A stretch of DNA of 64,000 bases from Saccharothrix deserti (GCF_009769385.1 NZ_VKAB01000015.1:1-64000), one strand, 5' to 3'; shown: positions 34,986 to 43,570, counted from the first letter of the stretch. Numbers and translations are program-made. The notes: generated by a model not told the origin, from the letters alone.

Positions 34986-36577
34986 CGGCCCACCGCATCA
35001 CGCCCGACCGTTCCCTGGCCCTGGTCGGCCGCGCGGAAGCCCTGCTCAACACCGGTCTGGTGCGTGAGGCGACCGCGCTGCTGCGGCCGGCGGTCGACTC
35101 ACGGCTGCCCGAAGCGCTGCTGCTCGCCGCGCGGTGCGCGTTGCGGGACAACAACTTCGCCGCCGCCCGTGCGCTGGCCGCCGAGGCGGAAGACCTGTTC
35201 CGCGGCGAGAACCGCCTGTCTTGGGTACCGGCCGCCCAGGCCGTGGCTCTGCGCGCGGGCGCTTCCGGTTCCTCCGGCTCTTCCGGCTCTTCCGGCTCAC
35301 CGATCGAGGTCGCGGACGCGTGCGACCGGTATGGACACCACAACGACGCGGCCGAACTCCGGCTGCTCCACGCGCCCGAACAGGCAGCCGCGCGCAGGCA
35401 CCGGGGCACGTCCCGGTCGAAGGCCATCGGCTGGCTGGCCCGCGCCCGCCTGGCACAGACCCGACGCGGCGCGGTGGCCGCGTGCCGGGCAGGACTGGCC
35501 CTGCCCGAACCCGACACACACGGAGACCTGGTGGACATCGCCCTCGACCACGCCCTGGCCTGCGGAGACGCCCGATCGGCGCTGCGCTGGAGCGAACGTC
35601 GGCCGGCCCAGCCGCCGGAACCCCTGCCCGAGGTCGCCGAGGTGCGCGCCGAACTGCGCCTCGCCCGTGTCCAGGGTGATCGGGACCGGATCATGCGGCT
35701 GGAACGTGAGATCCACAGGCTGGCACGCTCGCCGCGCGTTCTCGGACGGCCGATCGTCCCGCTCACGGATGTCGTGGACGCGTTGGAGGACAGGGCTCTG
35801 CTGATCTTCATCAGCCATCGCGGCAGGTTGGTGGCGGTGTCCGTCGCTGCCGGGCGGGTCAGGCTGCACGACTGCGGTGAGGCCCGGACCACGGCCCGGC
35901 ACGTGCGTTCGCTGTCGCTCGCCGACGCTCCGCACGCGATCGCCGACCTCGACCGCCTGCTGCGGCCGGCGGGCGATCGGCCGCTGGTCGTCGTGCCGAG
36001 CCCGGAGCTGGCGCGGATGCCGTGGGCCGCACTGCCTTCCGCCCGTGCGCGGGCGCTTTCGGTGGCGCCGTCGGCGAGTTGTTGGCACCGGGCGAACACG
36101 CGTCCGTTGACCTTGGAGAACCGTCTTTGGGTCGCCGGGCCGTCCCTCCTGCACGCGCACCGGGAGGTCGAGGCGTTGCGCCGGACGCACGGCGGGCGGT
36201 TCCGCTCCACGGTGGACGAGACGTTGCGCGAGATGGCCCACGCGGACGTCGCGCACATCGCCGCTCACGGCGTCCGGCAAGACGAATTGTTTTCGTACCT
36301 GCAACTGGACGACGGGCCGCTGCACGGTCACGACCTCAACGGGTTGGCGCGTGCGCCGTCGGTCGTGGTGCTGTCGGCGTGCGAGTCGGGGTTGGCGCAG
36401 GTGTTGTTGCGGCGGGGCGCGCGGGTGGTCGTGGAGAGCGTGCGGGCGGTGCCGGACGATCGGGTGGTGGACCTGATGGTCGACCTCCACGCGAACCTGG
36501 CACATCCGGCGCAAGCGCTTGCGGACGCACAGGCACGGCACGGCGATCTCGGCTTCGTCTGCGTGGGCTCAGGGTGA
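34982..36577 (+). CDS. CHAT-domain caspase-like protein
   Basis: A 531-residue protein. The N-terminal ~240 residues are alpha-helical repeats of TPR-like type (EALLNTGLVREATALLRPAV, ARLAQTRRGAVAACRAGLAL), interrupted by a flexible GSSGSSGSSGS linker at 96-106. The C-terminal CHAT domain has the dyad of clan CD peptidases: His429 in AHIAAHG and Cys467 in VVLSACESG, so it is probably an active cysteine protease. Bacterial TPR-CHAT proteins cleave partner proteins when a sensor is triggered. The gene is coupled by ATGA to the 142-aa gene. Confidence 0.85.
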   Translation: MTAHRITPDRSLALVGRAEALLNTGLVREATALLRPAVDSRLPEALLLAARCALRDNNFAAARALAAEAEDLFRGENRLSWVPAAQAVALRAGASGSSGSSGSSGSPIEVADACDRYGHHNDAAELRLLHAPEQAAARRHRGTSRSKAIGWLARARLAQTRRGAVAACRAGLALPEPDTHGDLVDIALDHALACGDARSALRWSERRPAQPPEPLPEVAEVRAELRLARVQGDRDRIMRLEREIHRLARSPRVLGRPIVPLTDVVDALEDRALLIFISHRGRLVAVSVAAGRVRLHDCGEARTTARHVRSLSLADAPHAIADLDRLLRPAGDRPLVVVPSPELARMPWAALPSARARALSVAPSASCWHRANTRPLTLENRLWVAGPSLLHAHREVEALRRTHGGRFRSTVDETLREMAHADVAHIAAHGVRQDELFSYLQLDDGPLHGHDLNGLARAPSVVVLSACESGLAQVLLRRGARVVVESVRAVPDDRVVDLMVDLHANLAHPAQALADAQARHGDLGFVCVGSG

Positions 36578-36892
36578 TCGCGTGCCACCCGTCCGAGGGA
36601 CGCCCATACGGGGTAACAGAACCTTCGGTACCGAAGCCGGTACTCGGGCGTCCACAGCGGACCCGACATCGGCATCTACAAAGGACAGTGACCGCCATCG
36701 CCCGATGTGGTGGACACGACGGACGGTGTTCACCGGCCGGTGTGACAACACGGACAGCCGCACCGCACCGCCCTTCCGAGTGGGTTCCGGCGGAGAACGT
36801 TCGAAAATGCGGTAACCAGTGCTAGACATAGCAGAACGTCGACCTCGAACGGTCCGTCCCGTTCGCCGTACCTGGAACGGTGGTGATCCACA
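36578..36892. other. 315-bp gap after the CHAT gene
   Basis: No gene is evident. The AT-richer stretch ATGCGGTAACCAGTGCTAGA near 36805-36825 is a plausible promoter for the secreted protein that follows. The short frames here have no ribosome sites. Confidence 0.5.
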
Positions 36893-37849
36893 GTGGCAGT
36901 CTCCGACGCGCTCCGCCGCAGCGGATCGCTGCTGCTCCGGGCACTCGCCCTCAGCGGGTTGGCCACGGCGGCGTGGTTCGTGTGCGCCGGGGTCGCATCG
37001 GCCGGCGAGGACCACTCGAACGAGATCACGAAGACGCTTGACCAAGTGAACGTGGCGCTCGGCGAGCGGCAGGCGGCAACCGCCGGTCCGCTGCTCGCCG
37101 ACGTGCTGCCGAAGGACGCGGCGCCGTTCACCGACTTCCGGCACGAGACGTTCGAGCCGCCGGCGTTCGAACACCACCCGCTCGGAGTGCACTTCGGCCC
37201 CTCCGAGCGCCCCTTGGCAGTCGCCCACCGACCGATCGACCTCGTGTACGTGCCCGATCAGGGCGGGTGCCCGGCGGAGGACGGCGACTACTCCTACCCG
37301 GACGAGCGGTACGCGGACGATGACCGGAACGCGGACGACGCCGACGAGTACAGCTACTCCGGTTACAGCTACTCGGGTTACAGCCACTCGGGCTCGGTGT
37401 CGAACACCATGCCCGCCCCGCTGTACGAGGCGAAGGTGGCCGCGAAGGCCACCGCCCGTGCCGCTTTGTTGGAAGTGCAGGCACCAACCCCGGAACCGAC
37501 GGCCGTGGATGTGGGCGTGGACGCATCGCCCCTCGCGGGCGTGCTGCCGTTCGCCCCCGTCGCACCGGCGTCACCGGACTCGCAGATCACGCCGACCGCC
37601 GAGGTGATCTGGGAAGTGCCGGAGCCGAACGCTCCCGCACCCGCTCCGAAGCAGGCCCCCGCGCCCAGCGCGCCGACGGCATCGTCGTCGAGCAGCGCGG
37701 ACAACGGCGGCGGTCACCGGGGCGGCGTCATCGCGTCGTTCACCAGCCAGTCGGACTCGAAGCCGTTGACCGCGAGGCCGGTCGAACGGCGGGACGACGG
37801 GCGATCTCCAGGCAGCGTTCCAGGGCTGCCCAGCACGTCACCCGACTGA
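36893..37849 (+). CDS. Secreted Pro/Ser-rich protein
   Basis: A 318-residue exported protein that I do not recognise. A signal peptide (LLLRALALSGLATAAWFVCA, about 13-32) is likely cut after VASA. The mature part has an acidic, Tyr-rich stretch with tandem YSYSGYSYSGYSHSG units at about 152-166, an Ala-rich helix, then a Pro/Ala/Ser low-complexity end. Such tyrosine/glycine/serine repeats occur in surface and spore-coat proteins. No catalytic motif and no sorting signal. GTG start with a weak ribosome site. Confidence 0.65.
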   Translation: MAVSDALRRSGSLLLRALALSGLATAAWFVCAGVASAGEDHSNEITKTLDQVNVALGERQAATAGPLLADVLPKDAAPFTDFRHETFEPPAFEHHPLGVHFGPSERPLAVAHRPIDLVYVPDQGGCPAEDGDYSYPDERYADDDRNADDADEYSYSGYSYSGYSHSGSVSNTMPAPLYEAKVAAKATARAALLEVQAPTPEPTAVDVGVDASPLAGVLPFAPVAPASPDSQITPTAEVIWEVPEPNAPAPAPKQAPAPSAPTASSSSSADNGGGHRGGVIASFTSQSDSKPLTARPVERRDDGRSPGSVPGLPSTSPD

Positions 37850-38279
37850 GCAAGACAGGACCCGTGTGCCCTGAGCACACGCGGCTACACCTCGTCTGAC
37901 CAGTCATTTCTCGCACCATCGCTAGTTCTCGTACTGATGCGTTCGCGCACGACCCCAGACTTCCCGTCCTGCCAACCGCGCCCTGGCAGGAACGGGCGAG
38001 GTCCCATCGCCGCGCTGCCCCCGCGAGCGTTGGGACCGCACAGGAACCTGCGGCAGGGGACGCCTATCCCTGGAGCGTCCCCGCCGCAGGTCCACGAACC
38101 GCCGTCGGGTTCCGGCTCATCGAGGGGCTGCGCCGGAGCCCGACGGGGGCGAGGTACACGATCAGGTGATCATCACCAAACCCTGGTCAGGCGCCAGACA
38201 GGCAAGGCGAGGGCGAGATCGGGCCCTGGACCCAAACCCGCCCCCGGACTCGGGACTCGGACTCGGGACCCGGACTCGG
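37850..38279. other. 430-bp gap between convergent genes
   Basis: Nothing convincing. It contains short repeats of CGGGACTCGGACTCGGGAC type near 38249-38280, next to the MocR-gene stop, which may aid termination. A 120-codon frame here is rich in Arg and Pro and has no family features. Confidence 0.5.
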
Positions 38280-39740
38280 TCAGGCGACCGGCACGGTGAC
38301 GTCGGTCTCGGCGGCCACCCCGGGGCCGGCTACCGACGCGGCGACCAGGCCGAGGCGGCGGACGGCGTCTCGGAGCACGTCGGGCGGCTGGACGAACGGT
38401 AGGCGGAGCCAGCGTTCGAAGCCGCCGTGGGCGCCGAAGCGCGAACCAGGGGCCAGGCGGATGCCGTGGTTCTGGGCTGCGACCGCGATGCGGGTGCTCA
38501 GCGGCGCGTCCAGCTCGCACCACACGCTCAATCCGCCCTCCGGCCTGCGGAAACGCCAGGTTGGGCAGTGTTCGCGCAGGCCTTCCATCAGCACGTCGCG
38601 TTGGGACGCCAGTTGGGCGCGCCGTTCGCGCAGCGCCGGTTCGGGGTCGGCCAGGAGTTCGGCCAGCACGAGTTGCTCGACCACGGCGGACCCCAGGTCC
38701 AGGGCCGTCCGGGTCGAAATCAGGCGGTGGACCACCTCGGCGGACGCGCGGATCCAGCCGATTCTCAGGCCACCCCAGTGGGATTTGCTGGCCGAACCCA
38801 GGGTCACCACCAGGTCTTCCGCGAACGCCGCCATCGGGGGTGGGCCGTCCAGAGGATCGCCGTCCAAGTCCAATTCGAAGACCGTCTCGTCCACGACCAA
38901 CGGCGTGCGGGCGCGGCGGGCGATGTCGGCCAGTTCGGCTCGACCTTCGGCATCCAGGCGGTGCGCGGTCGGGTTGTGGAAGTCGACGACCACGTACGCC
39001 ATGCGCGGTGCGGCTTGGCGCAGGGCGGCGGCGATCCCGGGCAGGTCCCAGCCGGTGTCGGTCATCGCCACCGGGACCGGGATCGCGGAGACGGCCTTGA
39101 TCGCGTCCAGGGCGTTGGGGTAGCTCGGCTGCTCCACCAGCACCCGGTCGCCCGGACCGGTCAGCAGGCGCAGGGTCAACGCCAGCGCGTGTTGGGCGCC
39201 GCTGGTCACCACGATCTGGTCGGGTGACGTCGGCAGACCACGCGCCGCATACCGGTCCGCGATACGTTGCCGCAGGTCAGGCAGGCCGTGCTCGTAGTAG
39301 CCGTGGTCGGCCAAGTGGTCCGGCAGGTAACGGCGCACCTGGTCGAACGCCGCCAGCACACCAGGCAACGCCGGAGGTGCGGCACGGGCGAAGTCGACCA
39401 TGCTGCTGCCAACCAAAGGGCTGTCCGGAACGATCCCGAGCGTTCCGGTGGGCAGGCTGATCCACGAACCGGCACCACGACGGCTGGCCACCAGCCCCTC
39501 CGCGCGGAGCTGGTCGAGAGCCGCGGTGATCATGGTCCGGCTCACCGGCAGCACCTCGGCCATCTCGCGTTCCGCGGGCAGACGGGTGCCGGCCGGCAGG
39601 CGCCCGTCCAGAACCAGCATCCGGATCGCCGCGGCCAGGTCCGCCGAGCCGTGACGTGCGCCACGACGACGCCACTCGCCGAGCAATCGGGCCAGGCGAA
39701 AGCCGGATATGCGTCCACCGGGCGGGACGTCGGAGTTCAT
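38280..39740 (-). CDS. MocR/GabR-type regulator (YczR-like)
   Basis: A 486-residue fusion of a GntR winged helix (about 20-95: LPAERE..., SRTMITAALDQLRAEGLV) and an aminotransferase-like domain. The PLP site is kept: FHNPTA, DETVFELDLDG and GSASKSHWGGLRIGW with the Schiff-base lysine. Such proteins use PLP as a sensor rather than as a catalyst. It faces yczE across a 61-bp region, the conserved pair that defines the YczR subgroup, and should control yczE. ATG at 39740 fits the start; the frame continues past it into the intergenic region. Confidence 0.88.
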   Translation of the reverse strand: MNSDVPPGGRISGFRLARLLGEWRRRGARHGSADLAAAIRMLVLDGRLPAGTRLPAEREMAEVLPVSRTMITAALDQLRAEGLVASRRGAGSWISLPTGTLGIVPDSPLVGSSMVDFARAAPPALPGVLAAFDQVRRYLPDHLADHGYYEHGLPDLRQRIADRYAARGLPTSPDQIVVTSGAQHALALTLRLLTGPGDRVLVEQPSYPNALDAIKAVSAIPVPVAMTDTGWDLPGIAAALRQAAPRMAYVVVDFHNPTAHRLDAEGRAELADIARRARTPLVVDETVFELDLDGDPLDGPPPMAAFAEDLVVTLGSASKSHWGGLRIGWIRASAEVVHRLISTRTALDLGSAVVEQLVLAELLADPEPALRERRAQLASQRDVLMEGLREHCPTWRFRRPEGGLSVWCELDAPLSTRIAVAAQNHGIRLAPGSRFGAHGGFERWLRLPFVQPPDVLRDAVRRLGLVAASVAGPGVAAETDVTVPVA

Positions 39741-39783
39741 AAGGCCAATTATTGCCAATTGGCTCTGGAATACAAGGCCAATC
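39741..39783. promoter_or_regulatory. YczR operator candidate
   Basis: Three GCCAAT units (AAGGCCAATT at 39741, TGCCAATTGG at 39753, AAGGCCAATC at 39774) fill the divergent yczR/yczE promoter. The middle one is palindromic (CCAATTGG). MocR proteins are known to bind direct repeats of this kind; this site is inferred. Confidence 0.6.
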
Positions 39784-39801
39784 TGGGCGAAGGATGGCCA
39801 C

Positions 39802-40431
39802 ATGCTCGCCGCACTCACCCAAGTCCCGGTCACCGTCTCGCCCCTCCGCCGCGTCCCCCAACTCCTCGCCGGGCTCTGGCTCTACGGCGCGAGCATGGCG
39901 CTCCAGATCCGCGCCACCCTCGGCCTCGACCCGTGGGACGTGCTGCACGAGGGCCTGACCAAGATCACCGGCCTGTCCTTCGGCACGATCACCGCCGTCG
40001 TCGGCGCACTCGTCCTGCTCTGCTGGATCCCGCTCAGACAGAAGCCCGGCGTCGGCACGGTCAGCAACGTCATCGTCATCGCCGTCGCGGTGGACGTCAG
40101 CCTGGCCGTCCTCCCCAACCCCACCGAACTCCTGCCGCGCATCCTGTTCCTCACCGCCGGCATCGTGCTGAACGGCCTGGCCGCCGCCGTCTACATCGGC
40201 GCCCGCCTCGGTCCCGGCCCGCGCGACGGCCTCACGACCGGTTTCTGCGCGCGGACCGGGACCTCGTTGCGCCTGGTCCGGACCGTGGTCGAACTCACCG
40301 TGCTGGCTGGCGGCTGGCTGCTCGGCGGCACGATCGGCGTGGGCACCGTCCTCTACGCCGTCACCATCGGCCCGCTGACCCAGGCCTTCCTCCCCCTGGT
40401 CACCTGGGTGAGCGAGCGACCCGCTTCCTGA
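39802..40431 (+). CDS. YczE-type membrane protein
   Basis: A 209-residue integral membrane protein with five or six helices, of the YczE/YitT group. Characteristic stretches are GLWLYGASMALQIRATLGLD, PWDVLHEGLTKITGLSFGTI and GARLGPGPRDGLTTGF. Transport substrate unknown. AAGGATGG precedes ATG 39802. Its 3' end overlaps the convergent Clp-N gene by 32 bp. The divergent YczR-like regulator should control it. Confidence 0.85.
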   Translation: MLAALTQVPVTVSPLRRVPQLLAGLWLYGASMALQIRATLGLDPWDVLHEGLTKITGLSFGTITAVVGALVLLCWIPLRQKPGVGTVSNVIVIAVAVDVSLAVLPNPTELLPRILFLTAGIVLNGLAAAVYIGARLGPGPRDGLTTGFCARTGTSLRLVRTVVELTVLAGGWLLGGTIGVGTVLYAVTIGPLTQAFLPLVTWVSERPAS

Positions 40432-40933
40432 CCTCCGTGTAACTCACCCCACGCGCTTCCAACACCTCGGCCACCAGCCCCCGCTCGGCCAGCAGCGCCA
40501 ACAACAGGTGCTCCTGGCCGAGCGAGCCGTGGCCGAGGTCGCGCGCTTCGACCAGGCTGCGCACCAACGTCTTCTTCGCCTCCGCCGTGAACGGCAGGTG
40601 GTTGCCGAAGAACCGCCGCCGACGCCGAGGCGCACCGGCCAACGCACCCTCCCCGTGCGACCGTTCGACCGACGCCACGATCTGGTCGACGTCGATCCCC
40701 AGCCCGCGCAACGCCGCGGTGTCCGCGTCGCTGAGCCCGCCCTTGCGCCGGGCGGCGGCGAACGCGTCGGCCACCTCGTCCCGTTCCAGACCGAAGCTCG
40801 CCAGCACCGGCGCGTCGAGCAGCGCCAACGCCAGGTGCTCGGGCCCGATCTCGGGCGCGTCGAGCCGTTCGGCCTGCACCACCGCGTCGTGGACGGTCTG
40901 GCGGGCGGCCCTGGTGAACCGTTCCCCGATCAT
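40400..40933 (-). CDS. Clp N-domain (R-domain) protein without ATPase
   Basis: A 177-residue protein with two Clp-N repeats (FTRAARQTVHDAVVQAERLD and FTAEAKKTLVRSLVEARDLG, each followed by GxEHLxLALL) and nothing else. In ClpC/ClpB this domain binds substrates and adaptors. Stand-alone forms are common in actinomycetes and may act as adaptors or decoys for ClpC. It is translated from a 4-bp overlap with the small helix-turn-helix gene. GGGGGAG precedes the ATG at 40933. Confidence 0.85.
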   Translation of the reverse strand: MIGERFTRAARQTVHDAVVQAERLDAPEIGPEHLALALLDAPVLASFGLERDEVADAFAAARRKGGLSDADTAALRGLGIDVDQIVASVERSHGEGALAGAPRRRRRFFGNHLPFTAEAKKTLVRSLVEARDLGHGSLGQEHLLLALLAERGLVAEVLEARGVSYTEVRKRVARSPR

Positions 40934-41142
40934 CGATCTCCCCCGTGCTTCTTGTGGACGGCCTGCCGGGTGACCCCGAGTTCGGCCGCGATCTCCTGCC
41001 ATGACCAGCCGCGGGCGCGGGCGTTGCGCACCTGCACGGCTTCCAGCGTTTCCAGTAGGCGGCGCAGCGCGCTCACCGCTCGCAGCCCGACCCTGGGGTC
41101 CTGGTCGCCCGCCGCCGAGGCGAGCTCGGTTGCTTCCGTCAT
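40930..41142 (-). CDS. Small helix-turn-helix protein
   Basis: A 70-residue protein made mostly of one helix-turn-helix near the C-terminus: RARGWSWQEIAAELGVTRQA then VHKKHG. The N-terminal helix has ALRRLLETLEAVQVRNAR. It is the first gene of a pair with the Clp-N protein, a pairing common in actinomycetes, and likely binds the dyad in front of it. ATG at 41142 is used; longer starts would run through the operator. Confidence 0.75.
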   Translation of the reverse strand: MTEATELASAAGDQDPRVGLRAVSALRRLLETLEAVQVRNARARGWSWQEIAAELGVTRQAVHKKHGGDR

Positions 41143-41154
41143 GCCGTCAACTTT

Positions 41155-41190
41155 GGTTGACAAACGGGCGCTTGTCAACCCAGGTTGACA
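41155..41190. promoter_or_regulatory. Operator dyad between HTH gene and PP2C-like gene
   Basis: GGTTGACAA and TTGTCAACC form a 9-bp inverted pair around ACGGGCGC, and a third GGTTGACA half-site follows at about 41183. It fills the 65-bp divergent promoter and contains TTGACA -35 sequences on both strands. The HTH protein is the likely binder. Confidence 0.65.
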
Positions 41191-41207
41191 CACTAGGCTC
41201 GACACCG

Positions 41208-41960
41208 ATGCCCGAGATCACCACCGCCGAACGGGCCGGAGTCGGCCGGGACGGCCTGCCGCGCCCCACCGAGGACCGCATCGTCCGACTGCGGAACGCC
41301 GTGGTGCTGCTGGACGGCGCGACCTCGCCGACCCCACGTGAACGGGACGGCGGCTGGCACTCCCGACACCTGGCCGAAGAGCTGCAGAAACTGGGAGAAC
41401 TGGACGGCGACCTCGCCGAAGACCTCGCCCGAACCATCGAACGCCTGGCGGCCGAACACGGCCTGACACCGGGGAACTCGCCGTCGAGCACGGTCTCGAT
41501 CACGCGCTGGACCGACACCGACGTCGACGTGCTGGTGCTAGCGGACAGCCCGGTGGTGGTGTTCACCGACACCGGCGCGGAGGTCGTCGCCGACACCCGG
41601 CTCCGCGACATGCGCGGCAAGGTCGACCGGATCACGGACTGGCGCAACCGCGAGGACGGCTGGTGGGTGGCCGAAGCCGACCCCGCCGCCGCGCACCGGG
41701 CCGTCCGGGCGAGTTGGCCGCGTGACCGGGTGCGCGCCGTGCTGATGGCGACGGACGGCGTGTCCTGCGGCGTGGACGACTACGGCTTGTTCACGGACTG
41801 GCAAACCGTGTTGCAGATCACGTCGGAGAAAGGCCCGGAAGCGGTGTTGGACGAGATCCGCGCGGCGGAAGCGAGTGATCCTGATCGCACGAAGTGGCTG
41901 CGGACAAAAGTGCACGACGACCAAGCGCTGGCGATCATCGGATTCACGTCGGACAAATGA
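41208..41960 (+). CDS. PP2C-like phosphatase domain protein
   Basis: A 250-residue protein resembling the PPM/PP2C fold: EDRIVRLRNAVVLLDGATSP (metal-binding DGA-like stretch), VLVLADSPVVVFTDTG, ATDGVSCGVDDYGLFTDW and a final DDQALAIIGF resembling the DN/DD motif of PP2C. Several metal ligands of classical PP2C are not evident, so activity is uncertain. It diverges from the HTH/Clp-N pair and ends at a strong terminator just before attL. Confidence 0.62.
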   Translation: MPEITTAERAGVGRDGLPRPTEDRIVRLRNAVVLLDGATSPTPRERDGGWHSRHLAEELQKLGELDGDLAEDLARTIERLAAEHGLTPGNSPSSTVSITRWTDTDVDVLVLADSPVVVFTDTGAEVVADTRLRDMRGKVDRITDWRNREDGWWVAEADPAAAHRAVRASWPRDRVRAVLMATDGVSCGVDDYGLFTDWQTVLQITSEKGPEAVLDEIRAAEASDPDRTKWLRTKVHDDQALAIIGFTSDK

Positions 41961-41993
41961 GAAAAGCCCCTCGCGTAAGCGAAGGGCTTTCTC
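41961..41993 (+). terminator. Terminator of the PP2C-like gene
   Basis: AAAGCCCCTCGC and GCGAAGGGCTTT form a stem with a short GTAA loop and a T-rich flank, immediately after the stop and before attL. Confidence 0.8.
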
Positions 41994-42001
41994 GAACGGA
42001 C

Positions 42002-42047
42002 GTGGTGGCCAGGGGCGGGGTCGAACCGCCGACCTACCGCTTTTCAG
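42002..42047. other. attL: 46-bp copy of the tRNA-Phe 3' end
   Basis: Identical over 46 bp to 50644-50689. It runs from one base past the CCA end of tRNA-Phe through the T-arm to the anticodon stem-loop (…CTACCGCTTTTCAG). No 5' half of a tRNA follows, so this is the copy displaced by integration. It marks the left end of the element. Confidence 0.92.
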
Positions 42048-42889
42048 TTCTCGGGACGGTCGTTCAGCAGGGTGCGTGGACGTACGTTTGCCCTGGTCAG
42101 GGCCAAGGCTGCAACATGGTGAAACGGGTTGAACCGCGCCGTACTGAGACCCGCTCTGAGACCCTTCCGCCGCGCCTAGAGTCTGCGCCCGGCTAGGGTC
42201 ACCGGCCCCTAGCTCTAGGTGCGGCACCTAGGGTGCTCGACAGTCGCTGAGCAGGCCGCTAGCGCCTCTAGGCCTAGAGGCGCACCCTCTAGATCTAGAG
42301 GCCTGTCTAGTGCCTCAAAGGGCGGCTGACCTGGCCCCTAGTGCCTAGACCACCGATGGGGATGCAGGCAGGGAAGGGGCCAGGGAGGCATCGGGGAGGC
42401 AGGGAGGTTTCCCTGCCCGCTTCCCTGGCCTACTTCCCTGGCGTCACCTCGGACGATGCCGGACAGGGAAGATCATCGGAGCTTGCAGGAGGACCCCCGG
42501 AACCGCCCTCACGGGCGCTGTTCGCCCCCCGCTACCGCTTCCCTCCCCGACCGCGTCCACCAGACCACTACCCGCCGTGGCTGATCGGCGCTCTACGGCC
42601 GTCTCAGCGCCCGTTCAGAGCCGCCGTGTCGGGGACCATCCGACGGTGCACAGAAGGGGACGTGACCGCTCTACAGGCCGCTTAGTGCAGCACCGGGAGA
42701 CGAAAGCCCGTCGACGGGGAAGCGTCACGCGGCAACCACCGAGTTAGTCCACCGGCACCGCTCCGAGCAACCCGCACAGGACCGCGTAAGCCGTCCACCA
42801 CGGCGAGCTAACTCGACTAACCGGCTAACTTTGGCCTGGTCAGACACCCGCCGACCGGCGAGTTAGGAACCTAACCCCGGCGGCCCGGC
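42048..42889. other. 842-bp noncoding left end of the element
   Basis: No credible gene; a 114-codon frame at 42341-42685 is Pro/Arg-rich and featureless. The stretch holds a dense CTAG cluster (42177-42347), CAGGGAAG/TTCCCTG repeats including the palindrome GCAGGGAGGTTTCCCTGC (42362-42475), and GAGTTAG/CTAAC repeats (42740-42895). The word GTTAGGAACCTA near 42868 is shared with the dyad at 48138. It looks like a cis-acting region rather than coding DNA. Confidence 0.7.
42177..42347. repeat. CTAG-rich cluster, left
   Basis: Thirteen CTAG tetramers lie within about 170 bp, several as overlapping palindromes such as CTAGGCCTAG and TCTAGATCTAGA. CTAG is very rare in high-GC actinomycete DNA, so chance is unlikely. 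A second cluster is at 48664-48746. Confidence 0.8.
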
Positions 42890-42895
42890 CTAACT
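42740..42895. repeat. GAGTTAG/CTAAC repeats next to the HAD stop
   Basis: At least seven GTTAG or CTAAC units are scattered over 155 bp, including GCTAACTCGACTAACCGGCT (about 42807-42826) and GAGTTAGGAACCTAACC (about 42861-42877). GTTAGGAACCTA also occurs inside the 48124-48286 dyad. Confidence 0.65.
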
Positions 42896-43570
42896 CTGTG
42901 GCCGTAGCGCGCTGGCTACCGCGCCCATATCGTCCACCAGCACGTCAGCGCCTGCGAGCGTCTGCCACTTCTCCGGCCTGTTGGCGTAAGCAATGCATGT
43001 CATCCCAACAGCTTTAGCAACTTCTACGTCCGTTATAGAATCACCGATCAATACAGCGTCGCCACTGTTAATGCCTAGCAGCTCCAACGCGCGCACAAGA
43101 GGGTAAGCATTCGGCTTCATGCGGTGCGGTTCGGCGTAAGCTCGACCGACTACCGGGTAGATTTCGTCCGACATTTCATGGTACACAAGGTAAGCATTAA
43201 CAGCGTCGGCCGAATTGTTGCTGACCACACCAACACGTTTCCCTGCCTCGATACATGCCCTTACCGACTCGGCACCGCCGGAGGTTGGCGCGGCAACTTT
43301 AACCGCCGCAAGTTCTGCCGCACATAGCGCATCCTCAACAGAGCGAACTACACGCTCACCAAATCGACCCGAGAACCGAAGAACCTCTAGAGGATCGGTC
43401 TCCTGAGTCTCGGAGGCAGACAGCTCAAAGCCTTGCGAACGCAGGTCCGTTATCAACGAGCGTGCCACTTCGGGTGCTGGCAAACCTGCGAACACTCCGC
43501 ACAACGGCCCGTCGAAGTCGAACAGGACGACTTGCGCACTTTTCAGCACCCTATCCAAAGTTTGCGCCAT
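42890..43570 (-). CDS. HAD-superfamily hydrolase
   Basis: A 226-residue HAD phosphatase: motif I LFDFDGPLCG (nucleophile and acid Asp), motif II VVSNNS, motif III lysine in MKPNAYPL and motif IV LIGDSITDVEVAKAVG. The alpha-helical cap between motifs I and II fits a phosphoglycolate-phosphatase/beta-phosphoglucomutase type. Substrate unknown. It is translationally linked to the GntR gene (TAATG overlap). Base composition is markedly lower in GC than the chromosome, so the pair was probably acquired separately. GntR+HAD pairs are known cargo or regulatory parts of actinomycete integrative elements. Confidence 0.85.
   Translation of the reverse strand: MAQTLDRVLKSAQVVLFDFDGPLCGVFAGLPAPEVARSLITDLRSQGFELSASETQETDPLEVLRFSGRFGERVVRSVEDALCAAELAAVKVAAPTSGGAESVRACIEAGKRVGVVSNNSADAVNAYLVYHEMSDEIYPVVGRAYAEPHRMKPNAYPLVRALELLGINSGDAVLIGDSITDVEVAKAVGMTCIAYANRPEKWQTLAGADVLVDDMGAVASALRPQS

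Noticed and set aside
35265..35301. Tandem 9-bp repeats (TCCGGCTCT units) as a mobile or regulatory repeat
   Set aside because: They are in frame and encode the GSSGSSGSSGS linker of the CHAT protein, which explains them.
37937..38299. 120-codon frame between convergent genes
   Set aside because: No ribosome site or motif; it runs into the end of the MocR gene on the other strand.
42341..42685. 114-codon frame in the left noncoding end of the element
   Set aside because: Pro/Arg-rich, no ribosome site, and it covers repeat DNA; better explained as cis-acting sequence.
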